From the NCBI GenBank assembly GCA_033961575.1, contig CM066728.1:105414852-105478851 (forward strand): a stretch of DNA of 64,000 nucleotides. Reading direction: 5' to 3'. The notes below the pieces were generated by a model. That model was not told the origin of the DNA. It made no database searches and saw nothing but the letters and a program-made list of their open reading frames with translations. The stretch is from Aselliscus stoliczkanus. Taxonomy: Eukaryota > Chordata > Mammalia > Chiroptera > Hipposideridae. Shown piece after piece: positions 12,996 to 25,904 of this stretch. Position 1 is the first letter of the stretch. The number at the start of each line of letters is the position of its first letter. The position numbers were made by a program, and so were the translations under genes.

Positions 12996-13557
12996 TATAT
13001 TTCCCTATTGCCCTCGATGTTAGTTTTGTGTTCACCTAACTGAATCTCAACTAAAATGAAAGCATGTCCATGTACACCTCTTATGGGCCTAGGCATACTT
13101 TGTGCTCCTTTACAGCCTCTCTCCTCCTTATGCATATATGCTGGGGGCCACATGCTATTGAATTTGTCATTGGTTATGATGATTATGAAGAAAGGAAACT
13201 GCATTACTTCTTTATTGTCTGAAAGGTGGCTTGTGGAAAACCAATAAATTTCAATCAAACTCTGACTTAATAAAAACTAAAGCTTTATTATATCAAGTTC
13301 CTGATATGTTGGGTTTGCTTGTCACAGAACTAGTATTCATTTCTATGATCATTATAATACCAAAACAAATGAATACACAATTATTTGAAAACCTATACAA
13401 CAGCAGACAGTAATGATTATCACTCTAGATGCAAAGTCTGATTTGGTGGGAGGAGTGAACTAAGTAAGGTTGTCACCAATGCTTTTTTTAAAATCTCTGA
13501 GTGTTTTTAGTAGACAATATTTTATTACATTTCTCTTATCTAATTAAATTCAGGATG

Positions 13558-13713
13558 CAGGTATGCCTCATTTTATTGTGCTTTGTTTTATTGCACTTCA
13601 CAGATGTGTTTTTTTACAAACTGAAGGTAAGACTTCTCACCAGCAAATAGAATACGACTTGCTGTATTGCAATGGTCTGGAACTGAACAGGCAAAATCTC
13701 TAAGGCATGTCTG
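13558..13713. mobile_element. Tigger/pogo-like non-autonomous DNA transposon
   Basis: The element starts 'caggtatgcctcattttatt' (then 'gtgctttgttttattgcact') and ends 'ctctaaggcatgtctg', giving imperfect terminal inverted repeats, with TA at its right edge. The left part matches Tigger-type elements as I know them. It has no coding capacity. The left TA is not intact. Confidence 0.6.
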
Positions 13714-13854
13714 TAATTGTGAAATAGATGCTTTGCATCCAGAAAAACTGAAGGTAATAAAACAAATATAGAAAAAGTAGGAAAGGGAAAGTAAGAAAAT
13801 GAGCTAAGATTTTCATAGTTAGTGAACAAAATGGGCAATATCCATGATGCCACA

Positions 13855-14150
13855 TCATTTAAATTCTAGTGAGAGAAACAAACATTAACCAAAACCTGAA
13901 GAGTGGAAGCACAGTAATGATAATCGCCAAGAAAGGGACACCAGTAAACATGGCTGACTGATTGGGGTTGGGCGTGGTCCGTGCAGACTGACGAGTGAGA
14001 TTCTTACTGAAGAAATACCATTTGAGCAGAGACCAGAATGAAGAGTACACAAGAACTGTGTACACGTTTTGCCAAGGAATGTTTCATGAGGAAAACAGAA
14101 AATGCAAAAGCATGAAGTGACGGAGGTCATCGCACCTCCAGCAGGGTGAG
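13855..14150 (+). repeat. ancient interspersed repeat, family not assigned
   Basis: 'accatttgagcagagaccag' and 'aatgtttcatgaggaaaaca' then 'gcaaaagcatgaag' match the middle of the old repeat also represented at 30.1 and 56.1 kb. Diverged; frames through it are spurious. Confidence 0.45.
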
Positions 14151-16366
14151 TGAGGAAGACAGTGGTAGAGCTGAGTCTGTAGGGATCACCAAGGATCACA
14201 GAGGCTGTCACAGGTTGGAAACATGAGCGTCGAGAAACTGAGTGTCCAAATGTCCAGAGCATATTTAAGCTAGAGCTCTGCCCCATACCTACAGTAACCT
14301 GCCCAGGAAAACAGTCCCTTATCTAGAATAAGGAACACAGAAAGCTAGCCTGCTATAAGGCAGACTTTCAAAAAGACCAAGATTGCTGCCTCTAGTAACA
14401 ATCCAGGAAGCGAAATAAAAACTTCTGTAATATTCAGCCAAAAATGGCTGGACGTCATTAATAACGGACAGCTTCCCGAATTTTTGTCCCCACTTCCAAT
14501 TTAGGATGAATCAGAGAAAGCCAAATCCCCTCACCCATCAAGCTGCCCTGCTCTAAGTGGCCCGGTTCCAGCATCCCCAGGCCAACAGCTATCAGTCAGG
14601 GCTCCCTGAGCTCTTCCTTATAAACCTTCCCCACTCCCTGGCGGCCTTTGAGTCACTGCCAAAACTGGAGGGACAATGGCTGACTCCCTTGCTACAGGAA
14701 GTTCAGGGTAAATAACCTTTTCTTTCCTCATTTGACTGACCTTCATTTACTTCCACAAGGCATGAAGGTAAATGGTATAATAACTAAAAACAGATGCTGG
14801 CTTTTTAATCAGAAGTAAAACTAGCATACATAAGGTGAGCAAAGAGAACATAGTTCATATAACCAAAAGGCAGAAGGAAATGAAGCACTAAAACATAAAA
14901 CATAACATTAAACAAAAAATGACCTTAAGAATGCATCCAGCGGTAATTCCCAATATCTGAAATCTTCAGTCTGCCTAGAAACTCACAGGGATTTATCACT
15001 ATTGACTCCAGCCTGCAGCAGTTCCTCCTCAAATATTGGAAAGTTCACATCATGTTCTGACTTTAACCTTTCAAAGAGTGGCAGTTTGACCAAAGTACTG
15101 TTTAAGGGTTCGTTTGTTTTGGTTGGTCGTTTTGTTTTGTTTTGTTTTCCCAGTAAAATACCTAATGGTGTCCACTGAACCTTGAAACATTTTCCTTTAT
15201 GTAGCTAAAAGTTTCCGAGTAAGGAAAGTCATGAATAAATTCCATCTCGCCAAGTTGCTCTACTAGTATCTCCTCTTTTCTCTTTGTCTCTCTCTGAGAA
15301 ACAAAACAAGATATATTTAAACACAAAAAGTATTACTTAAAGTTCTGTGAAGTGTTTAAAGCAGTTGGCTTCCCTTCTCTGCCCCTAAATCCTGAGAAGT
15401 TACCAGCATGCTGATTTTTAAAATAATGAGACTTTCCTCTCTCTGAGGTTAGATATTTTAGGAAGTCCAGCAGAGGCCAATCCATGCCTACCAAGTCATG
15501 TCATGTTATCTGTGAAGATTTTCTTATCAACAAAGCGAAGCCTAACATACACGCAGGACTCAGAGGCGTTTTAACCTTCGCACAATAAAACATTTCTTTC
15601 CACTGTGATCAAGCTTTTGCTTGGCAAAGAAATTTTACTGACAGCTGACATTTCCATGAGCTGCCAAACCTTTCCTGATACGCATAATTGTTACTGATTC
15701 ATAATAGACGACTCCTTTGTCACAAACAATGCTTTAATGTTCCACTGATACTTAATTTTAAAAATCTGATCATTACCAATACTACCAGTCATTTATAAAC
15801 CCAGGTGATTATAGGGAAAAAATAAAACAAACAAACACACAAAAAACAGAACAACAGAATGAAAAAACAACATATTTAAAGAAAGGACTTTATATGGACA
15901 CAAAATCAAGGATTTTCCAGATAATCCTTCTCATAAAAACTTATTCTTTCCACTATATTTTTTCCATGGAAATACAGAAAGTACATATTCACTGTTGTGT
16001 GCTTTCTACATTTATCAATAACAAATAAATTCTATATTTTGGCCTTTTTGTCCCATGTTTCGTATTACCAGATAAATAAAGTATACATATTTTTCTTTTT
16101 TTGTATTTTACAACTTTAGCTAGTACTTGTAAAACAGATAAATGTCCCTAATCATAACCATGGATTAGGTTTTCTTTTTTCCTAGTTAATGAAATCCACT
16201 ATAGTCAGAATATGGGCATCTGTAGTAATTCATTTGGTTCCTTCCTCCAACCTTTCTTTCTTATCTGATTAAAATTAGGTGGAACCTGACACCACTGGGG
16301 CACCTAGTGGGACTGGGACTACCACATTGAAAAGACCTTTCTGACTTGTCCCGTGTTCATTTATTT
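14151..16366. other. no recognised feature
   Basis: A somewhat GC-richer patch near 14500-14700 contains 'ctaagtggcccggttccagc' but no recognisable exon. A (TTTTG)n-like run is at 15128-15147 and an A-rich tract at 15819-15848. Nothing else is recognised. Confidence 0.4.
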
Positions 16367-16544
16367 TTTTACATTCTTTTTTTAAAGATTTTTATTAAAA
16401 TATAGCTAACATACAATATTATATTAGTTTCAAGTATACACTGTAGTTATTCAACACTTACATACCTAACAAAATGATCACCATGATAAGTCCAGCAACC
16501 AACCTATGTTTATTTCTTGATTTCTCATATACTCAAACATATAT

Positions 16545-16548
<4 letters not shown>
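16367..16548 (-). repeat. L1 3'-UTR fragment, antisense
   Basis: 'aaatatagctaacatacaat' followed by 'attatattagtttcaagtat' and 'aatgatcaccatgataagtc' is the complement of a laurasiatherian-type L1 3' UTR. It is more diverged than the L1 tails at 22.05 and 44.6 kb and runs directly into a (CA)n tract. Confidence 0.7.

Positions 16549-16589
<41 letters not shown>
16549..16589. repeat. (CA)n microsatellite
   Basis: About 20 uninterrupted CA units following the L1 fragment at 16367. Confidence 0.95.
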
Positions 16590-16591
<2 letters not shown>

Positions 16592-19500
16592 CCCTTGTGC
16601 TCCAAAAGATGTGAGCAGGCCATGAATATATACGTATTCCAGAAACCACAGGAATGGTATGGTTTCTTCTCAACAATCCTTAAGATCTAGACAGTGGAGG
16701 GTAGGAAAGAGACCTGTGTGGGAGTTTCGGTTGTCTTCAGGACCAAAGGACATTCTCCAATAGTGTCCCCAGGAATCTGTGGGGTGATGGAATGATCTCA
16801 TGACTATGTCTGACCACCGCCTGTGTTCTTTTTCAAAGTGAATAACATTCCTAAGGGAAAATGGGGAGTGCTTTGACTCCCAATTCTTCCACCATTTTTA
16901 AATGTAAAATTAGTAATCATGTATTTTTGGAAGTGTTTTTTGACATTCCTAGCTCATTCTTTACAATACTAAACACAACCATCATATTAACATTAGGGGA
17001 AAGATTAATTGATACTGTGGAATGACGGGAAAGTACTCCACAAAGTCTACTAAAAACCCTTGTAGAAACTTCCCATTCAATAAGCGTTTAAGTGGACAAG
17101 GGATAACATGGGGCAAGGCATTTTATGCTTATTGAAATTGTTTCCTGATGGTTTTCTGGATTTTATCTTCAAAATAAATTACACTGGCTTGGATTTTTAT
17201 ACTTTCACAGGACCTAAGTTCTATAATCTTAAAACTGTGTATAGCCTATCAGTAAATACAGTTACAAAAATGAATAAAAACTTAAAGAAAGTATGAACTT
17301 TTCTGCTCTAACACACATATAAAAATCACAGATATTGTTGGTTATGGGTAACTGAAACTGTGCAAAGAGAAATCATAGATAAGAGGGGGACCTCTGTATT
17401 TATTTGTCTTGCAACTCTGCAACCCTTCTAATATCTACCATAGAGGCAGTGTGATGGAGGACAGACAACCTATATCTCAATATAGAAATTCAAAGCCTTC
17501 TCTTATAATCACTCTTCATGTACACCTTCTGGGGCAATCAAATGTCAGCTTACAATCCAGTAATCAACCTTGGGACCATAGCCACTGAGTGTCAGTTACA
17601 CTCGTCTCCCAGTACCTTGGCCTTTCACTTGCACTCCATGGATCCCAGTCACCATCAGTGATCATGGGTGTAATTGTGACACATCACTGTATGCCACATT
17701 TTATTAATTGTCAGTATCCTTCAGCATGGAATTTTTCTGAGGATTCATAAAATGAACATCCCTATATCATAATCTAATTTTGTGAGTTTTCTCCTTGGGG
17801 GTCACTCTAGTACCAACTGCCATATTAATTTTGATGTACATACATACCCACCAGATGGCACAGCTAAAAAGACAATTCAAAAAAATGAATAAAGGGACTG
17901 TTTCCAAAGTATGGGCAAGATTAAGGAAATTAAGAGGGAACGGTGCAGCTTCCAGAAAATAGGGCTTCATTAAGAGCCTTCGGTCTGTAGGTGATTAGGG
18001 AGTCAGCAGTGCTATTAGGAATCACTTACTGCTATAATTCCATGGGCTGGCAGAAGCTGAGGCTGGCAGTGGAGAAACACAGGCACTTCCAAACCGCAGA
18101 CCAGCAAAGGGAAGGGAGAGAGTGTGTTCCTGGTGATCTTCTCTTCCTGCCTTTCTATCTCACCTTGGGTCCACCTTGGCACTACTCCACTGAACACAAG
18201 AGGCACAGGAACCCAGGTGAGACCATCCACAGAGGTCAGTCTCCCAGGGGAGAGGAGGGCAGCAAAGGACATACCAAGTTGTGAATGGGTCTGGAGAGAT
18301 GGGATAACCAAGTCAGATACCCTGCCACATTCCCATCTTAACATTTCCAACCATCTTTTCCTTCAGTTCCAGTCATCTTGGCTTTAACTCATTCTTATTG
18401 CTCTTATCCCTATCTCATTCCTTCCTGTTTATCTTATTCTTATCCTTTTTCAAAACATACTCAGAGTCTTGGTTGTAACACAACCAAAGCATGGTTCCAA
18501 ACATAAAGTTAGTTGATCAACTGTGATATAGGTCACCATAATTATACTGAAATTTTAAAATATAGTAACTATTTTATGACCACCTATTCTGTTCCAGTTA
18601 CTCCTTTCCTTAGGCATTTATAGTACAGGCCATTATTTTTACCTCTCATAAATTTAAATAAAAGCAAGAAATCATATTGATTTATATTAATATTTACAGA
18701 TATTATATATCTATATATGATGACATATACCATTGATATATATATATATATATATATAATGCCTTCTAGATGATTAAATAAATATTATTCACATATCTCC
18801 TAAATTATTAATTCCTTAAATTAAGAATCTAATCTTGTACTCTCTTTTAAATTCAAGTTCAGCACAACACTGCCTCTCCACTGGGTATTTTCTAAATACT
18901 CATTGGCTTTACATGGATTTTTATTTGGTATTGGTTCATATGAATCACATATTCATAAAATTTTTTATTGCTTCTATGTGAACATGTGGTTGGAAAATAT
19001 GATGATTCTGGCCTTAGACTGAGTTTGCATTCTACACATCATTACTTAGAAGTTTAAAGAAATAAAGCACATTTGTGGCATGTTCAAAGCAGTGATAGAA
19101 AATCCTCTTTATAGCATAATTTTAGAACTATGTAAACCTGAAAGCTTTTTTGAAAATTATAGGAGATATAAATTCCTGAGTAAGAAAAAAAGTGTGAGCA
19201 TCAAATGTACTTATTTTTTATCTGAAAAGAATATTTTCATTTTTCCTAGACTGTTTTTTATTGAGTATATGATAAAAAGGTTTTTTTCAGAATAAAATAA
19301 ATCAAAATAAATGGAAAAGTATAGATTTTTATCTCCAAAAACAAATGTCAGAGTAAATTCATCTAATTTTAATAAAATGTAGCTCCATAAGTTCGAAATG
19401 CAAATGTGAAACATCTGTGAATACAATTTGAAAGAAATCATATTTTGGTAATGCAAAAAATAGCTAGAAAATAATTCATTATAACAGTAATCAATATATA

Positions 19501-21740
19501 GTATTATTTAAACCTTTGATGAAGTTATTATAAGTGATTAAAGTTATTTTAAATAATTTTATATGAATACACTTCTTCATATATACAAAAGTAAGATGCT
19601 ATTACAATTATCATTTTATTATATGAAAACAAGTGTTCTATGATTCACCTGCATTTCTCTTTTGTCTCGCCAAGTGGGAAACAATTTGATGGGTTTGTTC
19701 TTTTCATACAGAATGGACTGGACTCAAAATCATTGGAAACTTCTACTTCCAGGTCTAGATTGATCTATCTTGCAGAAATTCCTGACATTCCAGAGTCAAA
19801 TCTCCCAATAGGCACAGAGTTGCAGATTTCTAAAGAAATAAATTGATATAAGCACTTACAACAACAAAATCATGAAAAGTCCCACCATTCTCCAAAGCCT
19901 CGCGGAAATTTCATTACCAAAAAAACAAAAAAAAAAAACAAAAAAAACAAAAACAGCACGCTCATGGACAGTAAATATGAGGTTTGTGGTGACATATGTA
20001 AGATAAGGTTGAGGGATACAGAAACATGGAAATACATATACATATCAGAAAAGGAGAGAGATATATATGTATATAGATACATATATATGAAAAATAAAAG
20101 GTAGAAAATCTACTAAACTACTTTATGTTGAAAAGGAAGTATTAAATAAATGCAACTGAATGACAAACCACTGTGTCTAAAAAACAATGAAAGAAATTCT
20201 CTTAGGATAGAAATCTTCTCAAGGGAATAACTTGATAAGCCAAAGAGGTGAGATACTGATAGCATATTTTTGAAAAGTCAAGACAGCCAAGAAAGAGTTA
20301 TGAGAACCAGGAATTAATGGAGGTAGGATGTTGAGGCCACTAAGGCAATGAAAATATAAGCCTCAAGGGAACTATCAAATTTTGATAGTTCCATAGAACA
20401 CAAAAGTGCCAAAATAGCTACATATTAAGAAACAGACATGTCCCAGCTGATTTTTTATTCACATTAATAATGTTGCAGCTCCCCAAATAATAAATTGCTA
20501 TCACCAACTGCATCTCTGATGCTTGCTTTGAGATTTTTGATGCTTCACTTGTTATATTAATGCTGAAGTTAGCAAAAAGGAAAATGACAACAACTTGGTA
20601 GGAAAAAATGAAGGAATACTTGAAATACTAATGAAAGAATATCGTTCATTTTGGATTATGGTTTAAACGAAGTTATTTTGAATGTATGACATGAGTGATA
20701 TTAATAAATTTTAGTTGATACCTCCTTAGAGTTTCATTTCAGCGTTATTACAGGTGCCACAGAACAATAAGTAAATAGTGTTTATAGTGAAAAAATATTT
20801 TAAATGAATTACTTTTATATGTTAAATGCAACAAAAATATTTTGATTATTTCCTTTTCTTTTTTTATGCACATTGTATAGCAACACAGACAAAAATTATA
20901 TGAGTAACTTATACAAAATCAGTTCAGGGTTTTACAAACATTAAGAACATTTTATTGTTCGTAACTGGATAACATATATACATATATAGGTTTTTTTTCA
21001 AAGAGAATACTAAATTTTCTTTTAACTAATTTTAAGATACTGAATATTAGAAAGGTTTATGATTAAAGCTTTAATAACCAGACTTAACTGGTTTTCACTT
21101 TCTGGCAAGGAGATATTTTGCAGCCTCTCAAATATAAACCTCTAAAAAAATCATTTGTCTCTATTAATGCTTTGTATGTGTGCTCTTTCTTTAAATTCTC
21201 TAAATTCTCTATAGTAAAGGATGCAAAACATCAAATATGTTTACATTGTGGTGTCTTCATAATAATTCTCTTCCTTTTAATGATGCCAGCAATGAGAGCT
21301 AACATTAACACATTCAACAGGATATTTATTAAAAATTACACTCGGGTTCACAAAAAATAAATAAATGCCAGTTTCAGCCGAAGCCACTGTTCTGCCTAAT
21401 TGAAATCTATGAAGCAGAGCAAAGGAAAGCTTTGAAACCCTCCCCTTCATTAAGGAGCCTGAAGTTAACCTTGGGGAAGGATCCTGACCAGGCAGGCGTT
21501 TTCCACACGTAAAAGTATGGCTGGCTGGACAGAACCAGCTTGGAGTGTGGAAGCTGAACGTGGGACAGAGAAATTTCACTGTCTCACTAAGAAAAATATA
21601 CTATTTAAAGTATCACGTATTTTGTGGAAACAATGGGAAGTTCATGGGAATCCTGACATTCTGAAAACGTGTCCATATATAATAACTGAAATAAAAATAA
21701 AGCTAATTGTTAGAAATTTAGGGACACACAGGGCCCCTTG
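16590..21740. other. AT-rich DNA, mostly without recognised features
   Basis: The segment contains a (TA)n run at 18736-18759, a GC-richer patch at about 17990-18330 ('aagctgaggctggcagtgga') that looks repeat-like but cannot be assigned, and an A-rich C-interrupted tract at 19918-19953. Around 17340-17400, 'agataagagggggacctctg' may be a relic of an old DNA repeat. No exon-like frame was seen. Confidence 0.4.
20368..20392. repeat. perfect 12-bp-arm palindrome
   Basis: 'ggaactatcaaa', a single t, then 'tttgatagttcc' form a perfect inverted repeat. No flanking duplication, T-run or similar copies were noticed. It may be chance or a remnant of a MITE. Confidence 0.7.
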
Positions 21741-22541
21741 TGTCAGTTCCCTAGGGCTACCTTAGCAACATCTAATAGTCTGGGTGGCTGAAAGGACAGG
21801 TATTTATCTTTTCAGAATCCTGGAGGCTGGAAGTGGAAGATTTAAAGGCCCGCAGGGTTGCTTTGTCCTGAGACCCTTGTTTCCCTTGAGGATGCCACCT
21901 CCTGGCACTGGGCCTGCAGGGCCTTTCCTCTGCCCTCCCTGGGGTCTCTCTGTCTTATCAGGACACCAGCTCTACGGGATTAGGGCCCCACCCTCATGAC
22001 CTTACTTAACCTCATCACCTCTTTAAAGACTATCTCCAAATACAGCCACATTCTTTTTATTTTTTTATTTTATTTTATTTTTAATTAGTTTCAGATGTAC
22101 AACACAGTGCAATAGTTATACTTTTTACCCCTCAAAGTGACAACCCCCTCCCCCAATTTGCCACCCCACTCCTCCTCCCATATCATACATATCTATTACA
22201 CTTCTTCTGACTCTCTTCCACAGTATAATCCACATCCTGTGACTATCTATATATTCAATTATAGTTGGCATACAATATTATACAACCTCAGCTTCAGGTG
22301 TGCAGTGCAGTGATCAAGCCTCTACTCCATCCATGAAATGGTCTCCCCAACAAGACATGTGACCATCTGACACCCCACAAAATAGTTACAACATTGTTAA
22401 TTATATTCCCCGAACTGTCTTTCATATCCCTGTGGCAATATTGTAGTTACCTATTTAGCAAATACAGCCACATTCTAAGGGAACTGGGAGTTAAGGCTTC
22501 CACATATGAATTTTGGTAAAAACATATTTCAGTCCATAACA
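21741..22541 (-). mobile_element. MLT1C-like MaLR LTR, antisense, interrupted by an L1
   Basis: The left part runs from 'tgtcagttccctagggctac' through 'gattagggccccaccctcat' to 'tctccaaatacagccacatt'. The right part resumes 'aagggaactgggagttaagg' and ends 'tttcagtccataaca'. Together these form the complement of an MLT1C-type LTR with both ends present. An L1 (22055-22459) sits inside, so the LTR is the older element. The 71-aa and 82-aa frames over it are spurious. Confidence 0.8.
22055..22459 (-). mobile_element. 5'-truncated L1 (3' UTR only), antisense, nested in an MLT1 LTR
   Basis: The poly-T-rich left end (A-tail of the minus strand) is followed by 'agtttcagatgtacaacaca', 'cctcaaagtgacaacccc' and 'ataatccacatcctgtgact', ending in 'ggcaatattgtagttaccta'. 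This is the complement of the L1 3' UTR seen in sense at 53.3-53.6 kb. A perfect 17-bp TSD ('aaatacagccacattct') at 22038-22054 and 22460-22476 marks both ends and is LTR sequence. About 405 bp long and non-coding. Confidence 0.95.
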
Positions 22542-22749
22542 TCCCTGAAGTTTGAAATAAAATTATAGAATTTATTATCTACATTTTTTTAAAAAATTCT
22601 CTTTATGTATTGTTATAAAAAGAGAGCTAAACTCCAACATATTATATTACCTGATCAATGCAATTCTCTCTCCCAAAATCATCTCAAATTATTTTTATGT
22701 TGAAATATTAAAAAGGCACAGGGCAATATTCATTGTCACATTGCCACAG

Positions 22750-22934
22750 TTTCTTTTTTTAGTTTCAGGTGTACAAAACAATGTCATCATTAGACATCTC
22801 ACCCCTCACGAAGTGAAATGCCCCACCAATCTACTGCCCCTCTGTATCTATTACAACTCCTCTGACTCTATTCCTTGTGCTATACTGCACATCCCATGAT
22901 TATATATATATATATATTAAATTATAGCTGACAT
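22750..22934 (-). mobile_element. short 5'-truncated L1 tail, antisense
   Basis: 'agtttcaggtgtacaaaaca', 'catctcacccctcacgaagt' and 'ctgcacatcccatgattata' are the same L1 3'-UTR complement as at 22055. A TSD of about 10 bp, 'attgccacag', lies at 22740-22749 and 22935-22944. It contains a short (TA)n. This is an independent insertion close to the previous one. Confidence 0.85.
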
Positions 22935-22944
22935 ATTGCCACAG

Positions 22945-24472
22945 GTTCATGTGTCAGTGTTGCTCACACTTTGCTTAATTGCGTTATCTGGTCCTCATAA
23001 ATCTCACTGGATTCAGTATGTCCTCCGCCAGGGGAGATATGAGTTCATGTTTAAATCAATCGTTAATACTTTAAATACAGGCAATTAAACTCTATTGACC
23101 AAAATCATATTCAGAGGTCTGCTGCTCTGGAACTTGTTTTTGCCAGATAAAGTGTCTTGAATCTCCATCTAGCTTGTTGACACAGAGGCCACTTCGTGCC
23201 ACTCAGTGGCAGCATAGACCTGATCCATTTCCATTCTAGTGAGTGAACCCCAGGGGCACTATTTACATTGGCCCTTCTGGTACTTGTGGGGAAATCAAGC
23301 TGATTATCACTCAGTTGATTATCCTAAAAATATATATATATATTTTTTTTTACTGAGAATTACGTAAATGCTCATATTATTTATATAATTTATCTGCTAA
23401 AAATCCTAAGTTGAAAAATAATGGTAACTGACAATGTTATTACTGGTAAATTGGTTAAAAAATCAGGTAGTCAAATACATATAAGAAAGGAATGCCTCCT
23501 GACAGCTTGGTTTCTGTTTAAAGTATATAGATCTGAGTTTTTAAATCAACTACTATTGATGAATATACTTCTGCAATTTGAGTGTTTATATATTGGGGGA
23601 AATAGAAACATATATTGGATTCATGATTCTGTTTCAATTCACTAGCATTAAAACAATCAAAGGTCCCAAGTGTTGTTTATCAACCTTCTTTCATAGCAAT
23701 ACAAAGTGAGGAGGGTTAAAAGTGGAGAGTGAACACCTTATGTAAGTTTCAGTAAGTGAGGAAAGGGAAAGGGAATGCATTTCACCCCAATACCCCACCT
23801 TCCACCAAGGGCCACATCGCTAGGGTCCAACTAACTGATGATACACACTATCAAAGATAGATTAATTAAGACTTCTGAATATTAAAAAATTTAAATATGC
23901 ACAGAGGAATCATGTGCATATATACATATTTAAACCTTTGTTTCTAGAGTAAGCTGATATGAAGATCACTGAAATCAATGCCTGCTGTTCGCAAGATATT
24001 CAAAAACAATTATCAATGTGCTAAAAATTTTAGAGTGCTCTAACTAGACAATCATTAAACATGCAGCATCGAATTGGTACATAAAAGCAAAGCAACACCA
24101 TCAATAGAGGTAAGCCTACATGCTTGGCAACTGAAATACCAATGTTACAAAAATAGAAGCAGTAATAATCAAAAGAGAACAGTTTCTTTCATCTGTGGGC
24201 TAATTCCTCAAATAATAGTTTTACATTTAATTTTGTAGTATTTATTTGATATTTGAAATTTTGTATTTGATCAGAAAAAAACTCTGAAATTTTTATTGTA
24301 TAAATATCTAAATATATTTTAAGAGCAAACACTTCAACTTCACTCAACCTAGTCATCCACACAGTGATAAAAATCTGTTTATTATATCCCTTGTAGTTAC
24401 TGACTGATACTGTCCCAATGGATTAGCCACAATCAGACCTAACTTCAAATGCTTTACAAAATATGTAGTGTA
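22945..24472. other. no recognised feature
   Basis: AT-rich sequence with a TA/T run near 23327-23352. A few short frames carry no domain. Confidence 0.4.
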
Positions 24473-25040
24473 CAAGGTCTGACAATTAAGTTTGCAAACG
24501 TGTTGCAACAATGTTGCTAACTTTTTGATATCAGAGGGATTATTCATTATGAATTTGTACCAACTGGACAAACAGTTAACCAAGTCTACTCTTTGGAAGC
24601 GCTGAAAAGGCTGCATGAAAAAGTTAGACTACCCGAACTTTTCACCAACAATTAATTCATGCCTCTTGCATCATGACAATGCACCAGCTCATGCAGCACT
24701 GTCTGTGAGGGAGTTTTTAGCCAGTAAACAAATAACTGTATTGGAACACCCTCCCTACTCACCTAATCTGGCCCCCAATGACTTCTTTCTTTACCTGAAG
24801 ATAAAGGAAATATTGAAAGGAAAACATTTTGATGACATTCAGGACATCAAGGATAATACAACAGCTCTGATGGCCATTCCAGAAAAAAACTCCACAATTG
24901 CTTTGAAGGGCAGACCAGGAGCTGGCTTCAGTGCATAGCTTCCCAAGGGGAGTACTTTGAAGGTGACCTTGTGATATTCAGCAATGAGGTATATAGCACT
25001 TTTTCTAGGATGAGTTCACGGACTCAATTGTCATACCTCA
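24473..25040 (+). mobile_element. internally deleted mariner transposon
   Basis: The element begins after TA with 'caaggtctgacaattaagtt' and ends 'gactcaattgtcatacctca' before TA, so both terminal inverted repeats remain. At about 568 bp it is less than half the usual ~1.3 kb mariner length. The left part joins the C-terminal transposase coding region directly: the N-terminal DNA-binding domain, linker and first catalytic Asp are missing. It cannot be autonomous. TIR decay indicates moderate age. Confidence 0.9.
24615..24938 (+). pseudogene. mariner transposase C-terminal remnant
   Basis: The 107-codon frame keeps 'HHDNAPAHAALSVREFLA' and 'HPPYSPNLAPNDFFLYLKIK'. Mariner transposases cut and paste DNA with a DD34D catalytic triad. 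Here the second Asp (in HDN) and the third (in PNDFF) are present with 34 residues between them, while the first lies in the deleted region. The frame is lost after 'KNSTIALKGR': the downstream DNA ('tagcttcccaaggggagtac') still encodes the family's usual C-terminus, but in another frame. The Met at the start is incidental. Confidence 0.9.
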
Positions 25041-25554
25041 TATAAGACATAAACTAGAATTTCGGAGTCATGCAAGGAACAGACACTGACTGTTTTGGTC
25101 CCAAAACCACTACACTACATGGAATTTACTGGAGCCTAATAGATTCGAAGTCCACCATTCATTTGATAGAAATGCATTATTACCTATGAAAAGTCAAGTC
25201 CACTTTGTTCAAGAATTAAAACAAAAATGTACCCAAACTACTCAAGTAGGAAAACAGCTAAGAAACTGGTGCACATATACAAACATCCACAAAAATTTTG
25301 GCCAAGGAATTTATGGAGGGGGATAAAGAAGCTCCCCAAGTGAAATAAACTCCCAGAAGAAGAGAGAACAAGACAAATAAATTTCCATGGCAAATTAGAA
25401 TTAGAGTCAAGCACAGTCAGGGTAGAAATTCTTCCAGTTCTCTGCCCTGTGAGATTTCAAATGTTCTCTATAAAAGCAACTCTGTCTTTTCTTTATTTCT
25501 TCTGTTCAAAAGGGAAATTTTAATTATCTGTGTCACTATGATATTCTGATATTC

Positions 25555-25588
25555 ATGTGTGTGTATGTGTGTGTGTGTGTGTGTATGT
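25555..25588. repeat. (GT)n microsatellite
   Basis: GT units with TATGT interruptions, directly upstream of the SINE at 25604. Confidence 0.9.
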
Positions 25589-25603
25589 AAGGGACAGATC
25601 TTG

Positions 25604-25713
25604 ATTTTTTTTTTTTTTTGAGGGCAGTGTCACTGGCCCTCATATGTGGGACCTGAACCAGGGCCGCTGGCATCCCAAGCCAGCTCTTAACCACCATGCC
25701 ACTCGGCCAGCCC
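25604..25713 (-). mobile_element. tRNA-derived SINE, type A (short form), antisense
   Basis: A T-run at about 25605-25619 is followed by 'gggcagtgtcactggccctc', 'atatgtgggacctgaacca' and 'ccactcggccagccc', the complement of the type A head. A short TSD, 'agatcttg', is at 25596-25603 and 25714-25721. The 69-aa minus-strand frame over it is spurious. Confidence 0.9.
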
Positions 25714-25904
25714 AGATCTTGCCTTTTTAATTCCCAGATATGCACACCGAGAGTGTTATATTTGGGTTTAAAGAGAGGCTACTGCAAGTACCCAGAAAAC
25801 TTAAACTGTGAGATGGACATAGCAGACTAAAGTCCTAGGACATCTTCCTTGAAGAGGGCATGGGTGTGTGCTCAGCTGTGTGTAGTGGGAATGGACGTCC
25901 AGAA

